Part shown: in pieces, positions 33,483 through 42,288 of the stretch
How positions within the stretch are numbered: the first letter of the stretch is position 1
Layout: the number at the start of each line of letters is the position of its first letter
NCBI GenBank assembly: GCA_910583525.1
Contig: CAJTXL010000024.1
Coordinates: 1-50,924 of the forward strand
Direction: 5' to 3'
Source: an uncultured Muribaculaceae bacterium
GTDB taxonomy: Bacteria; Bacteroidota; Bacteroidia; Bacteroidales; Muribaculaceae
Length of the DNA: 50,924 bases
Notes under the pieces: generated by a model
What the model was told of the DNA's origin: nothing
The model's input: only the letters and a program-made list of their open reading frames with translations
Database searches by the model: none
Position numbers and translations under genes: made by a program

Positions 33483-34115
33483 TTACTGCTGTCGCAGGCG
33501 TGGTAGCAGGGCTTTGTAGAAGGCGCGCGTATGGCGTATGCCGTCGCCTACGCTCTCTTTGCCACGGCTTTCCGGGACTTGTATCTGCGACCGGCCGTTG
33601 CCGTGTATCTCACGCACAAAAAGATATTTGTGGGTGAAGGGGATGCGCTCGAATGCTTCAAAGTCGGCTTCGGTGACGCGGAACAGCTCAAGGCCGAATA
33701 TCATAACATTGTCGAAATCGACACGTGCGGCGCGCCGGTGCCATTTCTCACGGGCTTCGGCTTCTTCGGCGTAGTGGAGAAACTGTATTTCTATTTTGCC
33801 GTCGAGCACTCCTATAGGGTAGTTGAGACCCTCACGGCTGCGTCGCTCGTTTATTTCGGGCCATTTGCTCGTGGCTGTAAAGGTGAGGCTCGCTTCGGTC
33901 AGATAATGCCTCAGATGTGTGCAGAACTCTATAAAATCTTCAAGAATGAAGAACAGACCGGCCGTCGGGCTGTTGTAGGGTCGCTTCAAGTCCTGGCATA
34001 TGCGGCCTCCGAAACAGTTTGAGCTGATGATTGACGTGCCGGCCGGAATGAGGCGGTTCAGTTCGGCGATTTCATTGCGCCGGCGCCATTTGCGTATCGT
34101 TTTGCCAAGACTCAT
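33483..34115 (-). CDS. DUF1919-family protein
   Basis: The 210-residue protein shows the DUF1919 signature: SIISSNCFGGRICQDLKRPYNS near residue 30, then PTAGLFFILEDFIEFC. These proteins are found in polysaccharide or exopolysaccharide loci and their chemistry is unknown. No signal peptide is seen. It begins 4 bp inside the upstream GNAT gene and is the last gene of the long minus-strand run. Confidence 0.75.
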   Translation of the reverse strand: MSLGKTIRKWRRRNEIAELNRLIPAGTSIISSNCFGGRICQDLKRPYNSPTAGLFFILEDFIEFCTHLRHYLTEASLTFTATSKWPEINERRSREGLNYPIGVLDGKIEIQFLHYAEEAEAREKWHRRAARVDFDNVMIFGLELFRVTEADFEAFERIPFTHKYLFVREIHGNGRSQIQVPESRGKESVGDGIRHTRAFYKALLPRLRQQ

Positions 34116-34663
34116 TTTATTACTCCGTATACTTCGCGCCGCAGAGTGTAGGCCACATTGCGCGGCAACATGTCGGGAATGTCGGCCATCAGCTTCATGG
34201 GCACAGGCGGCTGCGCCGGCGTGTAGGGCGGCTGTATATAGTTGTAGTCGTATAGCGTGAAGCCGTTGCGCTGGTAGAAGCCTATGCGGCGCGCAGCCAT
34301 GGGGTTGTCGGCAGTCGGCGGTTCGACTTCAAGCACCCAGAAATTGTCGTTCAGCGTTTTAAGGCTTTCAAGCACCAATGCACCGAGTCCGCCGCCACGC
34401 AGTTCGGGCGCGATGGCAAGATGCTCTATATAGTTGAAGTCATCGAAATGCCACACTGTGAGAAGCCCGGCAAAACGGTCTCCTGTTCCGTCATCGACGA
34501 GAAGTATCTTCAAGAATGGGCCGTAGGGCGATTTGCTGTTGAGAATCAGAGGCCACGGACGTCTTTCCTCGACGGGGAAAGATGTCAGATAAAGGTTCAG
34601 AGCGCGGTTTAGCCATCGTTCCGATGGTCTGCGAAATCTCAATATTTTGAAGTCTTCAGTCAT
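34112..34663 (-). CDS. GNAT-family N-acetyltransferase
   Basis: This 183-residue protein has the acetyl-CoA-binding core LAIAPELRGGGLGALVLESL (~residues 83-102) and the following MAARRIGFYQRNGF strand typical of GNATs. The substrate is unknown. The start at 34663 overlaps the mutS stop by 8 bp, the usual coupling. The alternative start at 34693 would lie further within mutS and add ten poorly conserved residues. Confidence 0.85.
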   Translation of the reverse strand: MTEDFKILRFRRPSERWLNRALNLYLTSFPVEERRPWPLILNSKSPYGPFLKILLVDDGTGDRFAGLLTVWHFDDFNYIEHLAIAPELRGGGLGALVLESLKTLNDNFWVLEVEPPTADNPMAARRIGFYQRNGFTLYDYNYIQPPYTPAQPPVPMKLMADIPDMLPRNVAYTLRREVYGVIK

Positions 34664-37268
34664 GTTTGCCGGTGAGTATGCCACGAATGTCATGGAGCTT
34701 GTTGAGCGCCTCGAGCGGTGTGAGCTTGTTGATGTCGACGCCGAGAAGCTCGTCGCGGACCTGACTCAGCACGGGGTCGTCGAGCTGGAAGAACGACAGC
34801 TGCATGCCGCCGACGGTCTCGCATGCCGGCGAGGGCGTGACTATGCCTTTGGCATCCTGCTTTTCAAGCTGAGCGAGTACGGCGTCGGCGCGTTTCACTA
34901 TCGACGCAGGCATGCCGGCGAGTTTTGCCACATGTATGCCGAAACTGTGTTCGCTTCCGCCCCTTGCGAGCTTGCGCAGAAAGACAACTTTGCCGTCGAT
35001 TTCTTTCACCGACACGTTGTAGTTTACGATGCGGCCAAACGACGCTTCCATGTCGTTGAGTTCGTGGTAATGGGTTGCGAACAGCGTTTTGGGGTGCATC
35101 GTGCCGTGCTCATGGATATATTCCACGATAGACCATGCGATGGATATGCCGTCGTAGGTCGAAGTGCCGCGGCCGAGTTCGTCGAAGAGTATCAGCGAAC
35201 GGCGGCTCATGTTGTTGAGGATGGATGCGGCCTCGTTCATCTCTACCATGAATGTCGACTCGCCCAAGGATATGTTGTCGGACGCTCCCACTCGGGTAAA
35301 AATCTTGTCAACGACGCCTATACGGGCGCTTTCGGCGGCCACGAACGAGCCTATCTGTGCAAGCAGCACGTTGAGGGCGGTCTGTCGCAGCAATGCCGAT
35401 TTACCCGACATGTTAGGCCCGGTCAGCATCATTATCTGCGTGCCTTCGTTCGACAGCTCGACGCTGTTGCTTATGTATGGTTCGCCGGGCGGCAGCTGTT
35501 TTTCTATCACCGGGTGACGGGCCTCTACAAGTTTCAGTTCAAGGGAATCGTCGACCACAGGACGGTTATACCGGTTTTCGATTGCTATGCGTGTGAAGGC
35601 GCACAGCACGTCGAGGCGCGCAAGCATGTTCGCGTCGAGCTGCAGCGCCGGTATGTACTGCGCCACGGCGGTCACAAGCTCGGAGTATAGCCGCGCCTGT
35701 ATGGCCTCGATTTTCTCCTGCGCCCCGAGGATTTTTTCTTCGTACTCCTTCAGTTCGGGCGTTATGTAGCGCTCGGCGTTCACGAGCGTCTGTTTGCGCA
35801 CCCATTCCTGGGGTACTTTATGCTTGTGCGTGTTGGTTACTTCGATATAGTAGCCGAACACGTTGTTATAGCCTATTTTCAGCGAAGTGATGCCTGTAGC
35901 CTCTACCTCGCGTGCCTGCAGCTTGGCAAGATAGTCCTTGCCCTCGTATGCCACGGCGCGCAGCTCGTCGAGTTCCCTGTTCACGCCGCGGTTTATGATG
36001 TCTCCGCGCGAGGGCGCTCCGGCGGCATCGTCGGGTATTTCGCGTGTTATGCGTTCGCGCACTGCCTCGCAGGGGTTGAGCTGGTCGCCGATTGCGACGA
36101 GTTGCTGTTGCCCCGACGCCTTGCATAGCTCCTTTATCGGCACGATTGCCGCAAGGGCGTTGCGCACCTGTATAAGCTCGCGCGGCGATATGCGTTCGCA
36201 CGCCACCTTCGACACAAGGCGTTCGAGGTCGCCGACGGCTTTGAGCCGGTCTGTCACTTCGTCGCGGTCGTCGGGCCGCTTGAAGAAATACTCCACTACG
36301 TCGAGGCGCTCGTTTATGGCCTTGGGGTCTCTCAACGGCATCTGAATCCAACGGCGGAGCATGCGTGCACCCATGGGCGTGATTGTGCGGTCGATGACAT
36401 CGAGCAGACTTTTTCCTTCGGGGTCAAGAGCCTGGAGCAGTTCGAGGTTGCGCATCGTGAAACGGTCGAGCCGCACATATTTGCTTTCGTCGATGCGCGA
36501 AATCGACGTTATGTGCGCCGTGCGCGTATGCTGTGTCAGGTCGAGGTAGTGCAGTATCGCTCCGGCGGCTATTATGGCCGAAGTCATGCGGTCGATGCCG
36601 AAGCCTTTCAGCGACGTGGTGCCGAACTGCTTGCGCAGCCTTTCGTCGGCGGCGTCGAGGGTGAAGAGCCATTCTTCAAGCTCGGTGTAGAGGAAGTGCT
36701 GGTTGAAGCTCTCGTCGGCGCGTGCCTTGAGTCCGCGTTGCACAAGCAGTTCTTTCGGCGAAAGGCTCGCAAGGGTCTTGTCGATGTATTCCACGGTTCC
36801 TTCGGTGGCAAGGAACTCTCCCGTAGATATGTCGAGGAGGGCAAGACCGCAGTACGCCTTGCCGAAATGGACGGCGGCCAAGAAGTTGTTCTCGCGTCGC
36901 GTGAGCACGTTGTCGCCCATGGCGACACCGGGGGTGACAAGTTCTATTATGCCGCGCTTTACGAGTTTCTTGGTGAGTTTGGGGTCTTCGAGCTGCTCGC
37001 ATATGGCCACGCGTTTGCCGGCACGGACCAGTTTCGGCAGATAGCTGTCGAGGGCATGGTGCGGAAATCCTGCCAGCTCGACGAACTGCGCCGAGCCGTT
37101 GGCGCGTCTTGTCAGGGTTATGCCGAGTATTTCGGAGGCCGTGATGGCGTCGTCGGAAAACGTTTCGTAGAAGTCGCCCACGCGGAAAAGCAGCACAGCG
37201 TCGGGATGCTTGGCTTTCATCTCGGCGTACTGCTTCATCAGGGGCGTCTCGACAATCTTTTTTGCCAC
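34656..37268 (-). CDS. mutS: DNA mismatch repair protein MutS
   Basis: MutS recognises mismatches and recruits MutL. The 870-residue protein has the N-terminal mismatch-binding motif VGDFYETFSDDA (the Phe-x-Glu wedge, ~residue 34), the connector and lever domains, and the ATPase: Walker A GPNMSGKSAL (~residue 611), Walker B LILFDELGRGTSTYDG, and FATHYHEL. The length is normal. It lies 3 bp after the small membrane protein gene. Confidence 0.97.
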   Translation of the reverse strand: MAKKIVETPLMKQYAEMKAKHPDAVLLFRVGDFYETFSDDAITASEILGITLTRRANGSAQFVELAGFPHHALDSYLPKLVRAGKRVAICEQLEDPKLTKKLVKRGIIELVTPGVAMGDNVLTRRENNFLAAVHFGKAYCGLALLDISTGEFLATEGTVEYIDKTLASLSPKELLVQRGLKARADESFNQHFLYTELEEWLFTLDAADERLRKQFGTTSLKGFGIDRMTSAIIAAGAILHYLDLTQHTRTAHITSISRIDESKYVRLDRFTMRNLELLQALDPEGKSLLDVIDRTITPMGARMLRRWIQMPLRDPKAINERLDVVEYFFKRPDDRDEVTDRLKAVGDLERLVSKVACERISPRELIQVRNALAAIVPIKELCKASGQQQLVAIGDQLNPCEAVRERITREIPDDAAGAPSRGDIINRGVNRELDELRAVAYEGKDYLAKLQAREVEATGITSLKIGYNNVFGYYIEVTNTHKHKVPQEWVRKQTLVNAERYITPELKEYEEKILGAQEKIEAIQARLYSELVTAVAQYIPALQLDANMLARLDVLCAFTRIAIENRYNRPVVDDSLELKLVEARHPVIEKQLPPGEPYISNSVELSNEGTQIMMLTGPNMSGKSALLRQTALNVLLAQIGSFVAAESARIGVVDKIFTRVGASDNISLGESTFMVEMNEAASILNNMSRRSLILFDELGRGTSTYDGISIAWSIVEYIHEHGTMHPKTLFATHYHELNDMEASFGRIVNYNVSVKEIDGKVVFLRKLARGGSEHSFGIHVAKLAGMPASIVKRADAVLAQLEKQDAKGIVTPSPACETVGGMQLSFFQLDDPVLSQVRDELLGVDINKLTPLEALNKLHDIRGILTGKHD

Positions 37269-37270
37269 GG

Positions 37271-37660
37271 CTATCTGTCTTTTTCTTTGGCGAGTTTGCT
37301 TTCACGTGCCGGAATGGCAAGTGAGGTGAAAATCTGCAGGGCGGCTCCGGCAAGCGTGAATGCCAACCAGTCGCGCAGTTCCGCTCCGGGGTAGTAGAGG
37401 AACACGGCAGCGGCGCAGAAGAAAACGGCGCTCCAGCTTTCGATGCGGTGTAGACGTTTCAGGCGGAAATCGGTTCCGCGGTAAGGAGTGAACAGGCGCA
37501 CCAAAAGCAGTCCGAGCGCTCCGGCGCTGTATACATAGCGGTAGCACGCGAGCGCCCATGCGGTGTCGCGCATGAAAAATGGCACCAATGTTGCCAACAG
37601 CACCGCAAGCAGCGCCACGGGGGCGCCGACGGTTGCCAATGTGTTATTCTTCACTTGCAA
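37271..37660 (-). CDS. Small multi-span membrane protein
   Basis: The 129-residue protein has four predicted hydrophobic segments (VGAPVALLAVLLATLVPFF, YVYSAGALGLLLVRLF, SWSAVFFCAAAVFLYY, LAFTLAGAALQIFTSLAI) and a basic C-terminus (KLAKEKD). No known domain is recognised. Its start overlaps the FtsB/DivIC gene by 17 bp and its end is next to mutS, so it belongs to the operon; the function is unknown. Confidence 0.7.
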   Translation of the reverse strand: MQVKNNTLATVGAPVALLAVLLATLVPFFMRDTAWALACYRYVYSAGALGLLLVRLFTPYRGTDFRLKRLHRIESWSAVFFCAAAVFLYYPGAELRDWLAFTLAGAALQIFTSLAIPARESKLAKEKDR

Positions 37661-37970
37661 GTGTCGTTTCGGTGAAAATAAATACGTCTTCGCTTGTGCG
37701 TTTCATGCCGTACTGCTCGCGCACCACCTGCTCCATAAGGTCGCGGTCGGTGGCGAGGCGTCCGTTGAGGTCGCGGTAGTAAAGCATGGTGTCGCGGTTT
37801 GCCTCAAGCTCGGCGCGAAGACTGTCGATGGTACGGTCGTAGTTGATGCTGCGGAACACCGTATTCTCGCCCGAGAATATGATGTACCCCAGCACCAGCA
37901 GGCTTACAATGGTTATAGGCGACAGAAAGCGCCTGCACCATTGCAGGGCAGAGGAGAGGCGAGGGTTCAT
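37644..37970 (-). CDS. FtsB/DivIC-type septum formation initiator
   Basis: The 108-residue protein has one N-terminal transmembrane helix (ITIVSLLVLGYIIF, ~residues 19-32), a coiled coil (DRTIDSLRAELEANRDTM), and the family motif MEQVVREQYGMKRTSEDVF. FtsB/DivIC proteins join FtsL and FtsQ in the divisome. The assignment rests on this layout. It overlaps the YbjN-like gene by 4 bp. Confidence 0.82.
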   Translation of the reverse strand: MNPRLSSALQWCRRFLSPITIVSLLVLGYIIFSGENTVFRSINYDRTIDSLRAELEANRDTMLYYRDLNGRLATDRDLMEQVVREQYGMKRTSEDVFIFTETTLASEE

Positions 37971-38362
37971 TCTTCGTCTTTTTCAAGGTCGACGAACGCA
38001 CGCCATGTCGAACCGAGCACCATTTTTATGCAGTTCTCCACTATATACTCTTTCGAGACTTCTTCGTCGAGCAGGAAAGAGCACTCCATGCGGATGTTTT
38101 CGTCGCGCACCACGGCCGTGGGCAGGTTGCGGCGGCAGTTGTGGCGGTTGGCGAGTTGGTAAAGGTCCTGCTTCGGCTCATAGCCGGGGGCGCCGGCGGC
38201 GTAGCTGAGACGGTTGTTGTTGACGATTACGAAAATCACCACGTCGTGGCCGAAGTCTTCGTCGGCCGACTGTACGATTACCATGTCGCCGTCGTCGTCG
38301 ATGCGTGTCGAGATGTGGAGCTCGTCGAGGTATCCACGTATAAGGTTGCGGTCTATTGTCAT
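37967..38362 (-). CDS. YbjN-domain protein
   Basis: The 131-residue cytoplasmic protein resembles the YbjN/type III secretion chaperone-like fold: RNLIRGYLDELHISTRIDDD at the start, alternating strands (VVIFVIVNNNRLSYAAG), and a helical end (SKEYIVENCIKMVLGS). YbjN proteins have no settled function; some are linked to stress or motility. The gene lies between cysS and ftsB and is cotranscribed. Confidence 0.65.
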   Translation of the reverse strand: MTIDRNLIRGYLDELHISTRIDDDGDMVIVQSADEDFGHDVVIFVIVNNNRLSYAAGAPGYEPKQDLYQLANRHNCRRNLPTAVVRDENIRMECSFLLDEEVSKEYIVENCIKMVLGSTWRAFVDLEKDEE

Positions 38363-38381
38363 TGCTGTATTGTTTTAGAGT

Positions 38382-39863
38382 TCAGAGAGTCCATTCCACA
38401 CCGTCTTTGGTGTCTTTTACCGAGAAGCCCATGGCGGCCATACGGTCGCGTATGAGGTCGGACGTAGCCCAGTCTTTGCGGGCCTTGGCTTCGGCCCTGA
38501 GGCTAAGGAGCAGGTCGACTGCTTCGCGGTAAGGCTGCAGCGGAGCGGTGCTGTCAGCTGCCGCGCCGGAGTCGGGCACTATCCCGAGGATTTCGACAAG
38601 GAAGGTGTCCATCGCCTTTCGGAGTACGGCGATGTCGGCTTCGGTGGCGGTGGCGTTGTGGTCTTTGACCTGGTTGATTATGCGCACGGCATCGAAGAGC
38701 ACGCCAATAAGCACCGGGGTGTTGAAGTCGTCGTCGAGGGCTTCGTATGCACGGCTTTCGAGGGTGCTGACGTCGACGGTCGATGTTTCCGACGGTTTAA
38801 GCTCGCCAAGGCGGCGGTAGCCGTCGAGCATGCGTCCCAACGCGGTCTCTGCGGCTTTGAGGGCTTCGTTCGAAAAGTCTACGGTGCCTCGGTAGTGCGC
38901 CTGGAGTATGAAGAAGCGTATTGTCATCGGCGAATATGCCTGCTCCAAAAGCGGATGCTTGCCGGTGAAGAACTCGTCGAGGGTTATGAAGTTGCCCAAA
39001 GACTTGCCCATCTTCTTGCCGTTGATGGTTATCATGTTGTTGTGCATCCAGTAGCGGACAGCCGGCGCATGGTTGTGTGCCACCGACTGGGCTATTTCAC
39101 ACTCGTGGTGGGGGAACTTCAGATCCATTCCTCCGCCGTGTATGTCGAACTCCTTGCCGAGATATTTCTCGCTCATGGTCGAGCACTCCAGGTGCCAGCC
39201 CGGAAAACCTTCGCTCCACGGCGACGGCCAGTGCATGATATGTTCGGGCGCGGCCTTTTTCCATAGGGCGAAGTCGGTGGGGTTGTGCTTTTCGCTCTGC
39301 CCGTCGAGTTCGCGCGTGGTGGCAAGCAGCTCTTCGATGTTGCGCCCCGAGAGGCGGCCGTAACCGTAGTCGCGGTTGAACTTGGGCACGTCGAAGTATA
39401 CCGAGCCTTCGCTTTCGTAGGCGTAACCGCTCTCGAGGATGCTTTTTATGTACTCAATCTGCTCGATGATGTGTCCCGAGGCATGCGGCTCTATCGACGG
39501 CGGCAGCACGTTGAGGGCTTCCATTGCATGGTGGTAGCGGTTGAGGTAGTGCTGCACCACTTCCATAGGCTCCAGTTGTTCGAGGCGTGCTTTTTTGGCG
39601 ATTTTGTCTTCGCCGTCGTCGGCGTCATGCTCAAGATGACCCACGTCGGTGATGTTGCGCACATACCGCACCTTGTACCCTAAATGAGTGAGGTAGCGGT
39701 ACACGATGTCGAACGTGATTGCCGGGCGTGCGTGCCCGAGGTGTCCGTCGCCGTAAACCGTCGGGCCGCATACATACATGCCTACCATGGGGGCGTGGAG
39801 AGGCTTGAAGGCCTCTTTTTGCCTCGACATGGAGTTGTAAATCGTGAGCGAGTGGTCTCTCAT
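38382..39863 (-). CDS. cysS: Cysteinyl-tRNA synthetase
   Basis: The 493-residue class I synthetase charges tRNA-Cys. It has the zinc Cys in MYVCGPTVYG (~residue 30), the HIGH-type motif GHLGHARP, further zinc ligands in WHLECSTM and HHECEIAQ, and the KMSKS-type motif KMGKSLGNF (~residue 283). Length and domain order are standard. DUF3467 lies 21 bp upstream and YbjN 19 bp downstream. Confidence 0.97.
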   Translation of the reverse strand: MRDHSLTIYNSMSRQKEAFKPLHAPMVGMYVCGPTVYGDGHLGHARPAITFDIVYRYLTHLGYKVRYVRNITDVGHLEHDADDGEDKIAKKARLEQLEPMEVVQHYLNRYHHAMEALNVLPPSIEPHASGHIIEQIEYIKSILESGYAYESEGSVYFDVPKFNRDYGYGRLSGRNIEELLATTRELDGQSEKHNPTDFALWKKAAPEHIMHWPSPWSEGFPGWHLECSTMSEKYLGKEFDIHGGGMDLKFPHHECEIAQSVAHNHAPAVRYWMHNNMITINGKKMGKSLGNFITLDEFFTGKHPLLEQAYSPMTIRFFILQAHYRGTVDFSNEALKAAETALGRMLDGYRRLGELKPSETSTVDVSTLESRAYEALDDDFNTPVLIGVLFDAVRIINQVKDHNATATEADIAVLRKAMDTFLVEILGIVPDSGAAADSTAPLQPYREAVDLLLSLRAEAKARKDWATSDLIRDRMAAMGFSVKDTKDGVEWTL

Positions 39864-39884
39864 CTCTTGGGTTTGTTTTTGCCG

Positions 39885-40199
39885 TTATGCTTCGAAGGGG
39901 TTTGGAATGCCGCCGTTGCCCTTGGGCATGTTGACGGGGCTTTTGCGTTTGATTTCGCCGAAAGTCTGCTCGTATTTCTCGATGTTGTCCTTCAGTGCGA
40001 AAAGCAGGTTTTTGGCGTTTTCGGGTGTCATTATCACGCGGCTCTGCACTTTTGCCTGGGGCATGTTGGGAGCTACGGCAATGAAATCGAGGAAAAACTC
40101 GTTGCCCGAGTGCGATATTACGGCGAGGTTGGCATAGTGGCCGGCGGCGACTTCGGGGGTGAGTTCTATTTTAAGTTCTTGTTGTTTGGGCTTGTCCAT
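39885..40199 (-). CDS. DUF3467-family small protein
   Basis: The 104-residue protein matches DUF3467: ELTPEVAAGHYANLAVISHS, EFFLDFIAVAPNMPQAKVQS and RVIMTPENAKNLLFALKDNI. It is a small soluble protein of unknown function, common in Bacteroidota. It sits 16 bp after the lipoprotein gene and 21 bp before cysS. Confidence 0.85.
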   Translation of the reverse strand: MDKPKQQELKIELTPEVAAGHYANLAVISHSGNEFFLDFIAVAPNMPQAKVQSRVIMTPENAKNLLFALKDNIEKYEQTFGEIKRKSPVNMPKGNGGIPNPFEA

Positions 40200-40215
40200 G
40201 ATAGAAAGAATAATT

Positions 40216-40932
40216 TTAGAGGGTTGGGGTTGAAGGGGTGAAACTTCCGTCCGTTTTCTTGAATGTCACCGATTTCTGCTTTTGGTTGGGGTCGTTGAAG
40301 AACACTTCTACGCCCTTGCATCCGGGACGTGCGAAGAGTTCTGCGACCGAATACGACATGTAGACACCGTACTGTTTCAGTTCAAGGCTTTCGTCGGGTT
40401 GGAATATTATGTGGATTTTGGGATACTCGTCGTTGATTGTCTCTTCGTCGACGTTCATCACGCATTTTTTCGGGTTAGGGCTGCTTATGGCCGTGAAAAT
40501 GGCGTTGATGTATTCGCCGGTGCGCCACAGTGAGTTCAGGTTGACCGGCGAAGAATCAAAGTCGCTCATTCCCTGGCGTTTTACAACAGGGACTTCTTCG
40601 CCTCCGCCGTATATGTTCGTCGCGGCCAAAAGCGAGATGACACTGTTCACATAGTGTTTGTTCGTTTCTGTGGTGTAGCTGATAGCGACACGGGTGTTTT
40701 CTTTGAACGGTTTTTGTGGCAGGTTTTTGTTTATGTCGTCGCGGTAGACGAGGGTTATTTCGGGCGAATTGTCTTTTTCGCGGAAAGTGAATGTCGTCAA
40801 AGCAGGCTCAATTGACTCGAGAGTGACGATGTCGGTGAATATGATGGTCGAGTTGTCAGAGCCGCTGTCGCCACAGGAACTGAACAGTATGGCGGATGCG
40901 GCGAGTGTGGTAATGATGGTCTTTAAGTTCAT
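40216..40932 (-). CDS. NigD-like lipoprotein
   Basis: The 238-residue protein starts with a lipoprotein signal (MNLKTIITTLAASAILFSSC, Cys at 20). The remaining domain is beta-rich (ITLVYRDDI, RVAISYTTETNKHY, KCVMNVDEETI, FKKTDGSFTP). It resembles the NigD-like lipoprotein group of Bacteroidota by layout, but no single motif is decisive. The start at 40932 gives a clean lipobox; the longer in-frame form running into lolD does not. Its partner or role is unknown. Confidence 0.65.
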   Translation of the reverse strand: MNLKTIITTLAASAILFSSCGDSGSDNSTIIFTDIVTLESIEPALTTFTFREKDNSPEITLVYRDDINKNLPQKPFKENTRVAISYTTETNKHYVNSVISLLAATNIYGGGEEVPVVKRQGMSDFDSSPVNLNSLWRTGEYINAIFTAISSPNPKKCVMNVDEETINDEYPKIHIIFQPDESLELKQYGVYMSYSVAELFARPGCKGVEVFFNDPNQKQKSVTFKKTDGSFTPSTPTL

Positions 40933-40958
40933 TGTAAAATAGGTTTTGAGAGAATGCT

Positions 40959-41636
40959 TTATTGATGTGTGTTTGTTTCTATTTTTACTATGCGGCCGTC
41001 GGCCATGTGCACTATATTGTCGGCCTGTGCTGCGAAAGTTTCGTCGTGCGTCACAATTACGAAAGTGGCGCCGAGACTGTCGCGCAGCTCGAAGAAGAGA
41101 CTGTAAAGCTCGGCACGGTTGCGCGAGTCGAGGCTGCCCGAAGGTTCGTCGGCGAAAATCACCTGCGGCCTGTTGATAAGTGCACGTGCCACTGCGGCAC
41201 GCTGGCACTCGCCGCCCGAAAGCTCGGAAGGACGGTGGCCGATTCGGTCGTGCAGCCCGAATTTGTCGAGCAGGGCCGAGGCTTCTATCAGTGCTTCTTT
41301 ACGGCCCATGCCGCCGATGATGGCCGGCATGGCTACGTTCTCGGCCATGGTGAACTCGGGCAGCAGCTGATGGAACTGGAACACGAAGCCTATGTTGCGG
41401 TTGCGGAAGGCCGACAGCCGGGCATCGTTGAGGGCCGTCACGTCGACCTCGTCGTAAAGCACTTTGCCGCCCTTGTCGGGAGCCGACAAAGTGCCCAGTA
41501 TCTGCAACAGGGTGGTCTTTCCGGCTCCGCTGGGGCCGACAATGGCTGTCACACGGCCCGGTACGATGTCGAGGTCGATGCCTTTGAGCACTTCGAGTGT
41601 GCCGAAAGTCTTGTGTATGCCGCGTGCTGTAAGCAA
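40959..41636 (-). CDS. lolD: ABC transporter ATP-binding protein, LolD-like
   Basis: The 225-residue ATPase has Walker A GPSGAGKTT (~residue 34), Q-loop FQFHQLLPEFT, ABC signature LSGGECQRAAVARAL, Walker B VIFADEPSGSLD, and the His switch VTHDE. The QLLPEFTMAENV region fits LolD, which powers release of lipoproteins from the inner membrane with LolC/E. No membrane partner gene is in the window. A MacB-type role remains possible. Confidence 0.87.
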   Translation of the reverse strand: MLTARGIHKTFGTLEVLKGIDLDIVPGRVTAIVGPSGAGKTTLLQILGTLSAPDKGGKVLYDEVDVTALNDARLSAFRNRNIGFVFQFHQLLPEFTMAENVAMPAIIGGMGRKEALIEASALLDKFGLHDRIGHRPSELSGGECQRAAVARALINRPQVIFADEPSGSLDSRNRAELYSLFFELRDSLGATFVIVTHDETFAAQADNIVHMADGRIVKIETNTHQ

Positions 41637-41666
41637 TGCCGTAGTTTTGAACCGTTTATCGGAATA

Positions 41667-42254
41667 TCAGCAGCCACAGCCTCCGCAGCTGCCGCTGTCG
41701 CAACCGCATTCGCCGCCGTCTTTGTCGCCGCAGTTTCCGCCGCAGCCGCAGCCTCCGCCGCAGTGCGAGGGGTGAAGTTCGTCTTCGGTCGGTTCGCGCA
41801 CGGCAAGCACTTCGCCAACATAGTGGACGCGGTCTTTGGCGAGGGGATGGTTGAGGTCGAGAACCACGGCTTCGGGCGTCAGTTCAACGACAGTACCGTC
41901 GATGCGGTAGCCGTCGGGAGTCATCAGCGGAATAAGCGCACCGGGGGTGAACATGCTTTCGTCGAACTTGCCGTCGACGGTCATGCGCTCACGGGGTATG
42001 GTGTAGATTTCTTCTTCGGTGTAGGGGCCGAAAGCCTTTTCAGGTTCGGCGATGAAGTCGAATTTGTCGCCGGCTTTCTTGCCGAGAAGGTGTTCGTCGA
42101 GAGCCTCGACGAAACCGAGGGTAACGCCGCAGATTGCGCGGTCGGGCTCGTCGGCTTCGACTTCGTGCACGAGGTCTTCGCTGCCGTCGCTGTTGACGCG
42201 GTAGAGTTTATATGATATCTCGAAATATTTTCCGGGTTTGATGGTATTATCCAT
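41667..42254 (-). CDS. slyD: SlyD-like FKBP peptidyl-prolyl isomerase with Cys-rich tail
   Basis: The 195-residue protein begins with an FKBP/IF (chaperone insert) domain (YFEISYKLYRVNSDG, VTLGFVEALDEHLLGKKAGD, AFGPYTEEEIYTIP). After residue ~155 a Gly/Cys-rich tail follows, with ten cysteines and His (HPSHCGGGCGCGGNCGD and CGCDSGSCGGCGC). SlyD tails bind Ni2+ or other metals. The chaperone likely handles metal in maturation or storage (inference). It lies between the C69 dipeptidase and lolD. Confidence 0.88.
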   Translation of the reverse strand: MDNTIKPGKYFEISYKLYRVNSDGSEDLVHEVEADEPDRAICGVTLGFVEALDEHLLGKKAGDKFDFIAEPEKAFGPYTEEEIYTIPRERMTVDGKFDESMFTPGALIPLMTPDGYRIDGTVVELTPEAVVLDLNHPLAKDRVHYVGEVLAVREPTEDELHPSHCGGGCGCGGNCGDKDGGECGCDSGSCGGCGC

Positions 42255-42288
42255 ATTATGTAATTATGTATCTGTGTTAAGGGGGTGT

